DNA of 64,000 bases, taken from NCBI RefSeq assembly GCF_002305875.1, contig NZ_CP022098.1, forward strand, positions 6,820,001 through 6,884,000, given 5' to 3'. Shown piece by piece: positions 1-8,102 of the stretch. Numbering within the stretch: the first letter of the stretch is position 1; each line of letters opens with the position of its first letter. The stretch comes from Cystobacter fuscus (GTDB lineage: Bacteria; Myxococcota; Myxococcia; Myxococcales; Myxococcaceae). The notes below the pieces were generated by a model that was given only the letters and a program-made list of their open reading frames with translations, had not been told where the DNA came from and did not search any database. A program made the position numbers and the translations under genes.

Positions 1-1177
1 CCACCTGCTCCAGGAAGTCCTGATGGCTCTCGGTGTCGGTGGCGGCCAGACTCATGGAGAGCTGGCGCACGGCGATGAGCGGGCTGAGCACTCCGAGCTG
101 GCGCACGAGCTGGTTCTGCGCCGCCTCGCGGGCGAAGGCGTCTCGCGCGTGGCGATCGAACAGCCCGCTCGTCAGGCGCTCGCCCTCCATGCCGACCAGC
201 CCCGCCCACTGGACTGGAAGGTCCTCGACCTTGTCGACGCCATGGCGGGCGAGGGTCTTCGCCTTGAACTCGGAGAAGTAGGGGTCGTCTGGATTGTGGC
301 TGTCGCCGATCCGCTTGAGCTCCCGGTGGATCGTCACGTCCGTCTCGATGCGCGTCGGCGTGGGGAGGCGCGCCACCGCGAGCTCGGGAAGGAGCCGGGG
401 CGCGAGGATGACCACGCCCATCCAGGCCGCGACCAGGACGATCATCGCATCCCGGGCGCGCCGGACCAGCAGCGACACGAGCAGGGCCCCCACCGCCCAG
501 ATGAACAGGTAGACGAGATAGCCGGACACCAGCAGCAGGCCAGGCACGGGGGGCGCCCAGCCCGCGAGCGCCACGGCCGCCAGCACCAGGAGCGCCGGCG
601 CGGCGATCGCGGCCACCCCGCCGGCATGGGCCAACAGCTTGCCCGCGGCGAGCTCGGACGGGCGCAGGCCCTGGGCCAGCAGCAGCCGCAGCGTCCCCTG
701 CTCGCGCTCGCGTGCCACGGCCCCGAAGGCGAGGAAGACGATGAGCAGCGGCGCCAGGGTCTGCAGCACGAAGGCCGGCGTCAACTGGCCGAAGTGCAGC
801 AGCAGTGAGGACTGCCGCGCCTCGCTGAAGTTGGCGCTGTTCTGCCGGTGGCCTTCCAGGAACACCGTGTTGCCGGTGAAGCCATCCACTCCCGGATCGA
901 AGAAGGCCAGGGCCGAGAGGGGTCGGAAGACGAACTGTCCGTAGTGCACCATCCGGTGCGGATGGCGGTCCGGCTGGGCGTCGAACGCCTCGTCCGCCGT
1001 GGCCTGGTAGCGGGCCCGGGCCGCCTGCGTGGCCTCGCGCTGCTCCAGGCCCAGGAGGGCGGAGGTCACCAGCAGGGCCACGAGCGTGAGGCTGGCGATC
1101 ACCGCCACCCGGTTGCGCACCAGGGCGCGCCACTCCTCGGCGGCCACCCGGAGCACTTTCGTGTGTCGGAAGCTCAT
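1..1177 (-). CDS. ABC-2 type transporter permease, DUF3526 family (partial)
   Basis: Inner-membrane permease of an ABC-2 type exporter; the gene runs off the left edge. I translated it from the ATG at 1177. It has an N-terminal membrane segment after about 20 residues, then an extracytoplasmic loop with RHPHRMVHYGQF and HRQNSANFSEARQSS, which is typical of DUF3526 permeases, and then several hydrophobic segments with the cytoplasmic motif AREREQGTLRLLLAQG between two of them. The start ATG overlaps the stop of the upstream ATPase gene as ATGA, so the two are translationally coupled. The substrate cannot be read from sequence. A second permease may follow beyond the edge. Confidence 0.85.
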   Translation of the reverse strand, partial: MSFRHTKVLRVAAEEWRALVRNRVAVIASLTLVALLVTSALLGLEQREATQAARARYQATADEAFDAQPDRHPHRMVHYGQFVFRPLSALAFFDPGVDGFTGNTVFLEGHRQNSANFSEARQSSLLLHFGQLTPAFVLQTLAPLLIVFLAFGAVAREREQGTLRLLLAQGLRPSELAAGKLLAHAGGVAAIAAPALLVLAAVALAGWAPPVPGLLLVSGYLVYLFIWAVGALLVSLLVRRARDAMIVLVAAWMGVVILAPRLLPELAVARLPTPTRIETDVTIHRELKRIGDSHNPDDPYFSEFKAKTLARHGVDKVEDLPVQWAGLVGMEGERLTSGLFDRHARDAFAREAAQNQLVRQLGVLSPLIAVRQLSMSLAATDTESHQDFLEQV

Positions 1178-1914
1178 GCCGCCTCCCCTGCCCGCGCGTA
1201 GCGCTGATGCAAGGCCCGGACGTCGAACCGTTCCGCGCCGGTGGCGGCCAGCTCCTCCTCGAGCCGGCCCTGGGCCAGGAAGCCGATCCGGTCGGCGATC
1301 TCCGCGGCGCTCAGCAGATCATGCGTCACCATCAGGGTGGCGACACCCCGGGAGCGGGCCGTGTCCAGCAGGCGGTTGAAGTCCCCGGTCGCCCGTGGAT
1401 CGAGGCCCGAGGTCGGCTCGTCCAGGAGCAGCACGGGCACGCGCCGGGCGATGGCCAGCGCGATCGCCACCTTCTGGCGCATGCCCTTGGAGAACCCGCC
1501 CACGCGCTTGCCCCACGCCTCGTGCGCCAGGCCGACCGCCTCCAGCGCCGCGTCGATGTCCGACGGCGCGCGCTGCTCGCTCCCCGCGAGGGTCAGGAAG
1601 TAGTCGAGGTTCTCCCGCGCGCTGAGGTGCTCGTAGAGGGCCACGTTCTCGGGGACATAGGCCAGGCGCGACCGCGCGGCCTGGGGATCGGCCGCCACCT
1701 CCTGGCCACACACCCGGGCCCGCCCCGCCGTCGGGCGTACCAGGCCCAGGAAGATGCCGAGCGTCGTCGACTTGCCCGCGCCGTTGCCGCCGAGCAGGGC
1801 GTAGATCCGCCCGGGCTCCACGGTGAAGTTCAGCCCTCGAAGAACGGTCTTCGAGCCATAGCGGTGCTCGAGCCCGACGGCCTCGAGCGCACCGGTGTTC
1901 ACGATGTCGGACAT
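1174..1914 (-). CDS. ABC transporter ATP-binding protein
   Basis: ATPase subunit (246 aa) that powers the DUF3526 permease encoded next. Walker A is GGNGAGKST near residue 43, the ABC signature is FSKGMRQ near 142, Walker B is VLLLDEP near 162, and the switch histidine is in VTHD. The start ATG has a purine-rich ribosome binding site (gaggagag) directly upstream, and the stop overlaps the permease start. This is the usual layout of a self-contained ABC-2 exporter. No substrate-specific feature is visible. Confidence 0.93.
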   Translation of the reverse strand: MSDIVNTGALEAVGLEHRYGSKTVLRGLNFTVEPGRIYALLGGNGAGKSTTLGIFLGLVRPTAGRARVCGQEVAADPQAARSRLAYVPENVALYEHLSARENLDYFLTLAGSEQRAPSDIDAALEAVGLAHEAWGKRVGGFSKGMRQKVAIALAIARRVPVLLLDEPTSGLDPRATGDFNRLLDTARSRGVATLMVTHDLLSAAEIADRIGFLAQGRLEEELAATGAERFDVRALHQRYARAGEAA

Positions 1915-2083
1915 GCTCTCCTCGCTCCGAATGAACCGCGACCACTCGCGGTCCCCCCTGTCCCATCACGAGGATTAAATGCAACCCAGTGGCAATTGCA
2001 AGGCAGTTGTCGGAGAGTGAGGGCGCCTTCACGCTCCGAATGCTCGAGTTCGATCGGCCCGTGGTGGTTCGCCGATGCTGCGT

Positions 2084-2782
2084 TCAACCCGGAATGGTCA
2101 GGCCTTTCTTCACCGCCGGACGTTCGACGAAGCGCTCCAGGCTGCGTCTGACGTGGGTGAAGTCGTCGAAACCGACCAGCTCGCCCGCTCCGTAGAAGCC
2201 GATCAGGTTGCGAACCCAGGGGAAGATGGCGATGTCGGCGATGCTGTACTCCTCGCCCATGATCCAGTCACGGCCCTGCAGGCGGCGGTCGAGCACGCCG
2301 AGCAGCCGTTTGGATTCGGCGACGTAGCGATCACGTGGGCGCTTGTCCTCGTAGTCCTTGCCGGCGAACTTATGGAAGAAACCGAGCTGGCCGAACATGG
2401 GGCCGATTCCGCCCATCTGGAACATCAGCCATTGGATGGTCTCGTAGCGCGCGGCGGCATCCCGCGGGATGAAGCGGCCGCTCTTCTCGGCGAGGTAGAG
2501 CAGGATCGCCCCGGACTCGAACAGCGCCAATGGCTGGCCGCCCGGGCCGTCGGGGTCGATGATCGCCGGAATCTTGTTGTTCGGGTTGAGGGAGAGGAAC
2601 TCCGCCGAGTGCTGGTCGTTGGTCTCGAAACTGACCTTGTGCGCCTCGTAGGGCAAGCCGATTTCCTCGAGCAGGATGGAAACCTTGACGCCATTGGGCG
2701 TGGGGAGCGAGTAGAGCTGAATCCACTCGGGGTGCTGCGCGGGCCACTTCTGGGTGATCGGGAAAGCAGACAGATGGGTCAT
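2084..2782 (-). CDS. Glutathione S-transferase family protein (YfcG/YghU-like)
   Basis: Cytosolic thiol transferase of 232 aa. An N-terminal thioredoxin-fold domain carries LYSLPTPNGVKVSILLEE and the glutathione-binding FESGAILLYLAEK. The all-helical C-terminal domain contains YSIADIAIFPWV, the N-capping box typical of the family. The TPNG motif in place of a catalytic Tyr or Ser is characteristic of the E. coli YfcG/YghU nu-class, which act as disulfide-bond reductases. The ATG at 2782 is preferred over a TTG 45 nt upstream because family homology begins after it. It is a single gene with no obvious partner. Confidence 0.88.
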   Translation of the reverse strand: MTHLSAFPITQKWPAQHPEWIQLYSLPTPNGVKVSILLEEIGLPYEAHKVSFETNDQHSAEFLSLNPNNKIPAIIDPDGPGGQPLALFESGAILLYLAEKSGRFIPRDAAARYETIQWLMFQMGGIGPMFGQLGFFHKFAGKDYEDKRPRDRYVAESKRLLGVLDRRLQGRDWIMGEEYSIADIAIFPWVRNLIGFYGAGELVGFDDFTHVRRSLERFVERPAVKKGLTIPG

Positions 2783-2957
2783 GGAGAAATTTGTACGACG
2801 AGAGGTGGGGTGGGCGCGAGGGATCAATAGCTCATCAGTCGCGGGCTCCCCGTTGACGTGCCGGCTGACATGTTCACCGACACGTCAGCCTCACTCTCGG
2901 GGCCTCCGCGCCCTCCTCCTTCATCGCTTCCACGCGGGGTTGACGGCGAAGCCGGTC

Positions 2958-2973
2958 TGGTCCGTCATTTGCT
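2958..2973 (+). promoter_or_regulatory. Candidate sigma54 (-24/-12) promoter
   Basis: TGGTCCGTCATTTGCT matches TGGCAC-N5-TTGCW at the essential GG and GC doublets, with the required 10 nt between them. It lies 45 nt upstream of the DUF2807 gene start, leaving room for a short leader. The match is by eye; one such site can occur by chance, so confidence is limited. Confidence 0.35.
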
Positions 2974-3017
2974 AGAAGTCCGCCACTCATTCACCCGTAG
3001 TGGAAAAGGTACAACCC

Positions 3018-3704
3018 ATGAGTGCGAACAAGTCCTCTCTGGCCCAGGCGACGGCTGCTCAAACCGGTTCCAGTGGAAATCTCACGACGCAGGAACGGCC
3101 GGTCGGCCCCTTCTCCCAGGTGGAGAACGACACGCTACTGCCGGTCTTCATCGTCGATGGCCCACAGTCCGTGTCGGTGACGGTGGACGCGAACCTCCAG
3201 TCCAAGGTGCTCACCACGGTGAAGGACGGTGTCCTGACCATCACCACCAGCGAGTTCATCGCGGAGGTCGAGGACGGCTCGAAGGTGCAGATCTCCGCCA
3301 CCGCGCTGTCGGCCATCACCGTCGCGGGCTCGGGGCCGGTGAGTGCCACGATCACGCCGGCGGCCAACCTCGCCTTGAGCGTCAAGAGCTCTGGCATTCT
3401 CTCCTTCAATGGCACTGCCCAGGCGGTGAATGCTCAAGTGAGCGGCAGTGGAGGAATGTTCCTCCAGGGCACCACCCAGAGCCTGGACACCCAACTCCGG
3501 AGCTCGGGCTATCTCGATGCCAGACTGCTGCCCGTCAGCGGTGCCGCCTCGCTCATCAACGAAGGCTCTGGTCCCCTGACCGCCACCGCCAACGGCACGG
3601 TCAGCATCGAGCTGAGAAGCAGTGGCCTCATCACCTGGTTCGGCAGCGCCACGGTGACCAAGAGGGTCAGGACCGGAAGTGGATTGATCATCCATCTGCC
3701 GTGA
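3018..3704 (+). CDS. DUF2807 (GIN domain) protein
   Basis: A 228-aa protein built of short repeated beta-strand units with alternating hydrophobic residues and SGSG/SSG turns (KSSGILSF, SGSGGMFL, RSSGYLDA, RSSGLITW). This is the right-handed beta-helix pattern of DUF2807, also called the putative auto-transporter adhesin head domain. No signal peptide is evident, although family members are usually exported. The ATG at 3018 is chosen over a GTG at 3000 because ggaaaagg sits 8 nt upstream of it. The stop is followed within 20 bp by a fragment of the epimerase gene, so this is probably the outermost cargo of the island. Confidence 0.75.
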   Translation: MSANKSSLAQATAAQTGSSGNLTTQERPVGPFSQVENDTLLPVFIVDGPQSVSVTVDANLQSKVLTTVKDGVLTITTSEFIAEVEDGSKVQISATALSAITVAGSGPVSATITPAANLALSVKSSGILSFNGTAQAVNAQVSGSGGMFLQGTTQSLDTQLRSSGYLDARLLPVSGAASLINEGSGPLTATANGTVSIELRSSGLITWFGSATVTKRVRTGSGLIIHLP

Positions 3705-3723
3705 GCGGCACCCGCCGCCGGGC

Positions 3724-3861
3724 TCACCCCTCGTGACCGCGGTACCAGGCCACGAGCCGGGCGAGCCCCTTCTCCAGGGGAATGGAGGGACGGAAGGCCG
3801 TCACGCGCTCCAGCGCCGTCACGTCCGCGCACGTCACCTTCATCTCTCCGGGGGTCGCGGC
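3724..3861 (-). pseudogene. Epimerase 3'-end fragment, copy a
   Basis: About 138 bp nearly identical to the 3' end of the intact epimerase gene at 9817-10782, same strand and same stop codon; it still encodes the terminal WYRGHEG. Identity starts at the stop codon and breaks off abruptly near 3861. Compared with the intact gene it shares the substitutions gtgaccgcgg with copy b (5675), while copy c and the intact gene have gtggccccgg. No start codon or promoter is present, so it is non-functional. Confidence 0.85.
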
Positions 3862-3952
3862 ATTTCGAGAGGCGGCGGCGTGGTGGCATCGGGAGGATTT
3901 CCTGGCCTGCTTTCCTCCCTTCGCCTTCCCGCCGGGTGTCGCGCCTGCTCAA

Positions 3953-3998
3953 GTTCTTTGACACCCTCTCCGGAGGTTCTTTGACACCCTCTCCGGAC
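3953..3998 (+). repeat. Tandem 23-bp repeat carrying duplicated TTGACA boxes
   Basis: Two adjacent 23-bp units (3953-3975 and 3976-3998) differ at one base, and each contains a perfect -35-like TTGACA (3958-3963 and 3981-3986). From the second TTGACA an 18-nt spacer leads to TAGGTT at 4005-4010, a plausible -10 element. The ATG of the DUF6310 lipoprotein gene follows 40 nt further on. I infer a promoter with a duplicated -35 region. Confidence 0.5.
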
Positions 3999-4050
3999 CA
4001 AGCGTAGGTTTCAACCCACTCCTCCCACGCTTGATTGAAAGGACGTGACC

Positions 4051-4894
4051 ATGCGTTTGCACGCTTGTAGCGCCCTTATGCTCCTTCTCACCGCCTGCGT
4101 GAGCGCGCCTGCCCCGCCGTCGATGCCACGGCCTCACGCTTTCGTCCCAACTCCTCCCCCAGGCCTGAGCATCCGCCTCGTGTCCGCGCCGATGGAGCCG
4201 GTGCGGCAAGAGTCGCGGATTGGAAAGGAGGACCTGGAGCAGGCCCGGGCGCGCCAGAGCGTTGGCTGAAGTCCTCCCCCGGGTGGGCCCGTTGCTCGTG
4301 GGCCTCGTCCTGCTCTACCCCTCCAGCACCGCCGGTCCGGAGATCGACCGTCGCCCAGAGTGGGTGGACGCACAAGGGGAGTACGAGGCTCGGCTGCGGG
4401 AGGTGTCGGAGTCCTCGCGGCAGCTCATGGTGGAATTGGAGGCCCAGCCTCGTGTGGCGAAAACACCGGCCCGGGAGCCACCACCGCGAAAGCAGCCCGC
4501 GACCGCCCTCACCCAGGAAGAAGACGACCCGAGATGCAAGCCCATCCCCTTACCGCGCCACCGTGGCGGGCATGATCCGCACAACAAATGCGCCGACAAA
4601 ATGCCGGGCAACACCTTCCCTGGTGGAGATGTGTACGTGAATGGGAAGAACTTCGACGCGTTGCAACTGGCCACGCGCACGCTCTGGGAGGTCAAAACGG
4701 ATGACTTTGAGAAACAACCGCCTCGCTCGCAGCAGTTCTTCGTCGAAATGAAGTTGCCGGAAATACAGCGAGAGCGAAGGCTTGCCGAGGAATGTGGCTT
4801 TAAGTTTGTCGTCGGCGTTCGTAGCGAAGAACACAAAGCAGCTCTGTTCCGAGCAGACCCCAGCCTTGATGTGGTAGTCATGAATTGGTGTTGA
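4051..4894 (+). CDS. DUF6310 lipoprotein, probable nuclease toxin (frameshifted)
   Basis: Myxobacterial DUF6310 family. The N-terminus has a lipoprotein signal (hydrophobic run ending in LLLTAC) and a proline-rich linker. The C-terminal domain contains FDALQ and WEVKTDDF; the Asp with the spaced Glu-x-Lys looks like a PD-(D/E)xK nuclease core, so I infer a toxin. The frame beginning at ATG 4051 stops at 4269. The rest of the protein, from ALAEVLPRVGPL on, lies in the next frame from about 4255, so one base is surplus near 4250-4262 (844 nt, not a multiple of 3). Either a sequencing error or a real inactivation. The DUF5953 gene follows after 1 nt, as expected for a toxin and its immunity protein. 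Confidence 0.7.
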
Positions 4895-4895
4895 A

Positions 4896-5654
4896 ATGTC
4901 AGACACAAAAAACTCTCTCATCCTCAATGTCTACGCGCCTTCACTCATGAACCGTGATGAGCGCAGACTCGCCATCGTTCATGGGATGGAACGAGCTTTC
5001 CCTGGTTTGCGCCTGGGATGGACGATGTCCAAGGAAGAAGGACTCGTCGCTTTGCCCCAACGAGATGAATGGGTCGAAAGAGAGAGAACAGATGGGGATT
5101 TTCCGTTCCTCTGTAATGACGATGACGACCATGTCGTGACGCTAGGCGGATGGGAAATCCCGGCGGGCCGTTATCCGGGCGCCCAGCCGCAGCTTCAAAT
5201 CCATGCGCTGTTGCCGCTGGAGGAAGCCGCTATCGCCGCCGCGGGGGATGTATTGGCAGGTGTGGCAGAGGGTGCACAGGCTTTGTGGGGACATATAACG
5301 CCGGGAAACGTGATGCTCGTCATTGCGGAGCAGATGGGGCCGAAGATGTATGGGCCACCAACGCCACCACGGGGGTTGCCAGCGCTCAAGCGCCCAGACT
5401 CCATCCCCGCGCCCGAGATTCCACATTGTCTCGGGTGGCTGAACTACTGGTCTGACTCTGCCTCACAGGCTGTCGGGTTCCCGGACCCCGCCCACGACGC
5501 GGAACTGCTCTCGCGGGCGCGGAGCACGCCATCGGGCGGGTGGGTTGTGCAGCTCACGGATGCGCCGCTCGACCCCGACAACCCTGCCCACCTGGATGCG
5601 CTTAAACGGGCCTACGAGCGCTTTCCGGAGATCGGCGGGCGCACAGCCCAGTAA
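4896..5654 (+). CDS. DUF5953 family protein, probable immunity partner of DUF6310
   Basis: A 252-aa soluble protein with no signal peptide or membrane segment, recognised as DUF5953. It starts 1 nt after the DUF6310 stop, and the two families recur side by side in myxobacteria, which suggests it neutralises the DUF6310 product in the cytoplasm or envelope; that role is inference. It contains an acidic stretch (NDDDDHV) and a C-terminal segment with WVVQLTDAPLDP. No catalytic motif was found. Its stop lies about 20 bp before another fragment of the epimerase gene. Confidence 0.65.
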   Translation: MSDTKNSLILNVYAPSLMNRDERRLAIVHGMERAFPGLRLGWTMSKEEGLVALPQRDEWVERERTDGDFPFLCNDDDDHVVTLGGWEIPAGRYPGAQPQLQIHALLPLEEAAIAAAGDVLAGVAEGAQALWGHITPGNVMLVIAEQMGPKMYGPPTPPRGLPALKRPDSIPAPEIPHCLGWLNYWSDSASQAVGFPDPAHDAELLSRARSTPSGGWVVQLTDAPLDPDNPAHLDALKRAYERFPEIGGRTAQ

Positions 5655-5674
5655 AGAACTGCGTAGTACCGGGC

Positions 5675-5736
5675 TCAGCCCTCGTGACCGCGGTACCAGG
5701 CCACGAGCCGGGCGAGCCCCTGCTCCAGGGGAATGG
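5675..5736 (-). pseudogene. Epimerase 3'-end fragment, copy b
   Basis: 62 bp matching the last 20 codons of the intact epimerase gene at 9817-10782, in the same orientation. Homology starts at the stop codon and ends abruptly after gaatgg at 5736. It carries the same variant bases as copy a (3724-3861). Non-functional remnant. Confidence 0.82.
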
Positions 5737-5744
5737 CATGTGGC

Positions 5745-5769
5745 GCCACCCCCGTGGGGAAGGGGTGGC
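5745..5769 (-). terminator. Hairpin downstream of the methyltransferase gene
   Basis: GCCACCCC (5745-5752) pairs perfectly with GGGGTGGC (5762-5769) across a 9-nt loop. It is 45 nt beyond the methyltransferase stop on the minus strand. There is no clear T-run, so it is a weak intrinsic terminator at best. Confidence 0.4.
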
Positions 5770-5813
5770 CGGCATGCCCGACGGGCGGCGGGGAGGAGAC
5801 GGGGCGCATCGCC

Positions 5814-6461
5814 TCACTCTTTCCGGCAGTCGATCAACACCGTGTGAGGCTTGCGCAGGTAGGGGCGCAGCGGCTCCGGCGCCTCTTCGACGTCGGTGAG
5901 CCCGGGCGGCATGGGGTCGAGCCATTGGATGGACCCGAAGCCCGCCGCCCGCAGCGCCGTCTCCAGGGCCGCAGCGGACCAGTACCACGCGGTGACACTC
6001 GCCTCGAAGTGGTCGTAGCTCAGCTCCAGTTGGACCGCACCGCCTTCCTCGTGGGGGCGGTCGGAGACGAGGCGCAAGCCATAGGGCCGGTAATACTCCG
6101 GGTCCCCCTCGTAGGCGGGATGAATCGGCAACGTGAGGAGTCGCCCACCGGGACGCAGGAGCCGAGACATGCTCGCGCACATCGCATGCAGCCCCTCACG
6201 CGTGGACGCGTAATGCAATACATAGACCCCCAGCACGACGTCAAACTGCCCCTCCAGGCGGTCCGCAAGTCTTGACGTATATTCAATCCCTCGCCGCTCC
6301 TTCTCCTCGCGCCGGGAGGCATAGCGAAGCATGCCCTCCGCCTCGTCATAGCCAACCACTCGCCTCGCGCCCCGCTTCTTCAAGAGGCGGGAGTACAGTC
6401 CCGACCCGCAACCGAAATCGAGCACGTCCATCTGCTCGACGCTCCCGAGACGCTGCAGCAC
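5814..6461 (-). pseudogene. SAM-dependent methyltransferase, 5'-truncated
   Basis: Class I Rossmann methyltransferase. Motif I is VLDFGCGSGLYSR, the post-I acidic loop is VVGYDEAEGM, and there is a motif IV-like region at FDVVLGVYVLHY followed by LLRPGGRLL. The earliest start (GTG at 6461) lies only 10 residues before motif I. Upstream codons KEIETPSVLQRLG remain in frame and resemble the usual approach to motif I, but the frame meets a TGA near 6514, and the 30-40 residue N-terminal helix of the family is missing. I therefore read it as decapitated, probably when neighbouring DNA was inserted. A shortened active enzyme cannot be excluded. Confidence 0.6.
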
Positions 6462-6646
6462 ACTTGGAGTTTCTATCTCTTTACGGAGAGGAGCGGGACA
6501 TGTTCCATCCCCTCATTTTTCCTTGCCGTGTTGCCAGGAACTATCTACGCTCCAACTGCCATGCCCTGTGTGCCTGCCCGATACGTGGCCATGGCGGAGC
6601 CAAGACGGCTTCAGACAGTGACAAATCAATCCAGAGGGGTGCCTTC

Positions 6647-7201
6647 GTGACAACGGATTTGCAGGCCAAGAAGTTCAATTACGTGTTCAAGTGGTTCGAC
6701 CAGAATGGCGATGGATGGATCACCCGGGACGACATCGAGAAAATGGTCAAGCTGTTCACCCCCCTGGCGGACGAGAAGGATCAAAAGAACAAGAGTGCGA
6801 TGGACAAGGGGTTCATGAACTGGTGGAACCTCCTGCTGGAGGCCCGCGAGAACAAGGCGAGCGAGAAGATCGGGAAGCAGGAATTCATCCGCATCATGGA
6901 TGCTGTCGTGATCGCCCCGAAGAATTTCGAGATTGCCGTGGGCAACATCGTCGACGGGTTGCTGGGCGCTCTTGACCGCGACGGCAATGGCAGCCTCTCG
7001 AAGGAAGAGTACGTGGGGATGTACGACGCGCTTGGAATCCCTCCGACCACCTCCACCGAGGCCTTCAGGAGGCTCGACCGGGACAGCGACGGCGAGATCA
7101 GTCGTGCGGAGTTCCATCAGGCCCTCTTCGAGTACTACCTGAGTGCGGACCCGAACGCTCCTGGCAACTGGCTGCTGGGTCCCATGGATGTCCTCAAATA
7201 A
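6647..7201 (+). CDS. EF-hand calcium-binding protein (calerythrin-like)
   Basis: A 184-aa soluble protein with the four-EF-hand layout of prokaryotic calerythrin or sarcoplasmic calcium-binding proteins. Canonical loops are [12 protein letters not shown] near residue 18, [12 protein letters not shown] near 113 and [12 protein letters not shown] near 147; the second hand, near 65, is degenerate. Such proteins buffer or sense cytosolic Ca2+. The GTG at 6647 is preferred because agagggg lies 7 nt upstream and no in-frame ATG gives a better site. It is cargo between two epimerase fragments, with its stop 23 bp from copy c. Confidence 0.85.
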   Translation: MTTDLQAKKFNYVFKWFDQNGDGWITRDDIEKMVKLFTPLADEKDQKNKSAMDKGFMNWWNLLLEARENKASEKIGKQEFIRIMDAVVIAPKNFEIAVGNIVDGLLGALDRDGNGSLSKEEYVGMYDALGIPPTTSTEAFRRLDRDSDGEISRAEFHQALFEYYLSADPNAPGNWLLGPMDVLK

Positions 7202-7224
7202 GTGCGAAACTCGATCGTGGCGAC

Positions 7225-7632
7225 TCAGCCCTCGTGGCCCCGGTACCAGGCCACGAGCCGGGCGAGCCCCTGCTCCAGGGGAATGGAGGGACGGAAGCCC
7301 GTCTCGCGCTCCAGTGCCGACACATCCGCGCACGTCACCTCCATCAGTGCCTCCACCACGTCGTCCACGTAGGTGAAGTCGCGCTGGGGCTTGCCCTCGT
7401 CGTGCAGCACCAGCGGGCGGCCCTCCAGCATCGCCCGCAGGAACAGCATGGGCGCCATGTCCGGCCTCCCCCCACGGGCCATACACCGAGAACAGCCGCA
7501 GTCCGGTGATGGGCAGGCCGTACTGGTAGCTGTAGGCGTGCGCCAGCAGCTCGTCCGCCCGCTTCGTCGCCGCGTACAGGTTCAGCGGGTGCGCCGCCGC
7601 CGCCTGCTCGGAGAACGGCACCGGCGTGTCCG
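7225..7632 (-). pseudogene. Epimerase 3'-end fragment, copy c (with internal deletion)
   Basis: About 408 bp homologous to the 3' half of the intact epimerase gene (9817-10385). It has an internal deletion of about 160 bp near 7343 (sequence corresponding to roughly 9934-10096 is missing) and an extra C in a C-run near 7470 that breaks the frame. It still encodes [15 protein letters not shown] and the terminal GHEG. Its variant bases match the intact gene rather than copies a and b. Homology ends at 7632 and the immunity gene ends 33 bp beyond. Confidence 0.88.
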
Positions 7633-7664
7633 TATGGGCCGCGCGCTTCATCACCCGAAGCGGC

Positions 7665-8051
7665 TCACCCCAGGCCTTCACCGTGTACGGCGATCTTCTC
7701 CTGCAGGTTGTAGACGACCATGGCCGGGCACTTCAGGTCCGCGATGATCATGCTGTAGGCATACAAAGCCACATACCGCTTGAGCTGCTCACTATATTCG
7801 GGCACGGCGCCAGGCCCGAGCGAATCAAAATCAATTTGATGTTTATACTTCGAGAAAGGGATTCCCATGTCATCTTCGAGGCCATGGTCCGTGAGCAACG
7901 TCATCCGGTAGCCCAGCCCCCGATGCTCGTAACGAAACATGTCCCGCTCTTCGATACGCCACAAGGTAACGCCGAAGATCCGCTGCAAGTCCAAGGCGAG
8001 ATCAGCAATGCTTCTTTGCGTCCCGAGGAAAACGCTCATAGGTGCCGACAT
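7665..8051 (-). CDS. Small protein, probable immunity protein of the adjacent toxin
   Basis: A 128-aa soluble protein that I cannot place in a named family. It begins with [12 protein letters not shown] behind a strong ribosome binding site (ggagg, 5 nt from ATG 8051). It starts 51 nt after the stop of the PD-(D/E)xK-like toxin gene on the same strand, which is the usual position of the cognate immunity gene in PAAR/toxin/immunity modules. The composition is mixed acidic and aromatic. Function is inferred from position only. Confidence 0.6.
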   Translation of the reverse strand: MSAPMSVFLGTQRSIADLALDLQRIFGVTLWRIEERDMFRYEHRGLGYRMTLLTDHGLEDDMGIPFSKYKHQIDFDSLGPGAVPEYSEQLKRYVALYAYSMIIADLKCPAMVVYNLQEKIAVHGEGLG

Positions 8052-8102
8052 TGGAACCTCCGATGAATCAATTACTGACGTGGTAGCTGTCTCCGATGAC
8101 TT

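Noticed and set aside
2075-2830. Plus-strand open frame opposite the glutathione transferase gene.
   Set aside because: Antisense shadow; the minus strand has clear GST motifs.
3953-3998. Tandem repeat as the start of a CRISPR array.
   Set aside because: Only two directly adjacent units without spacers.
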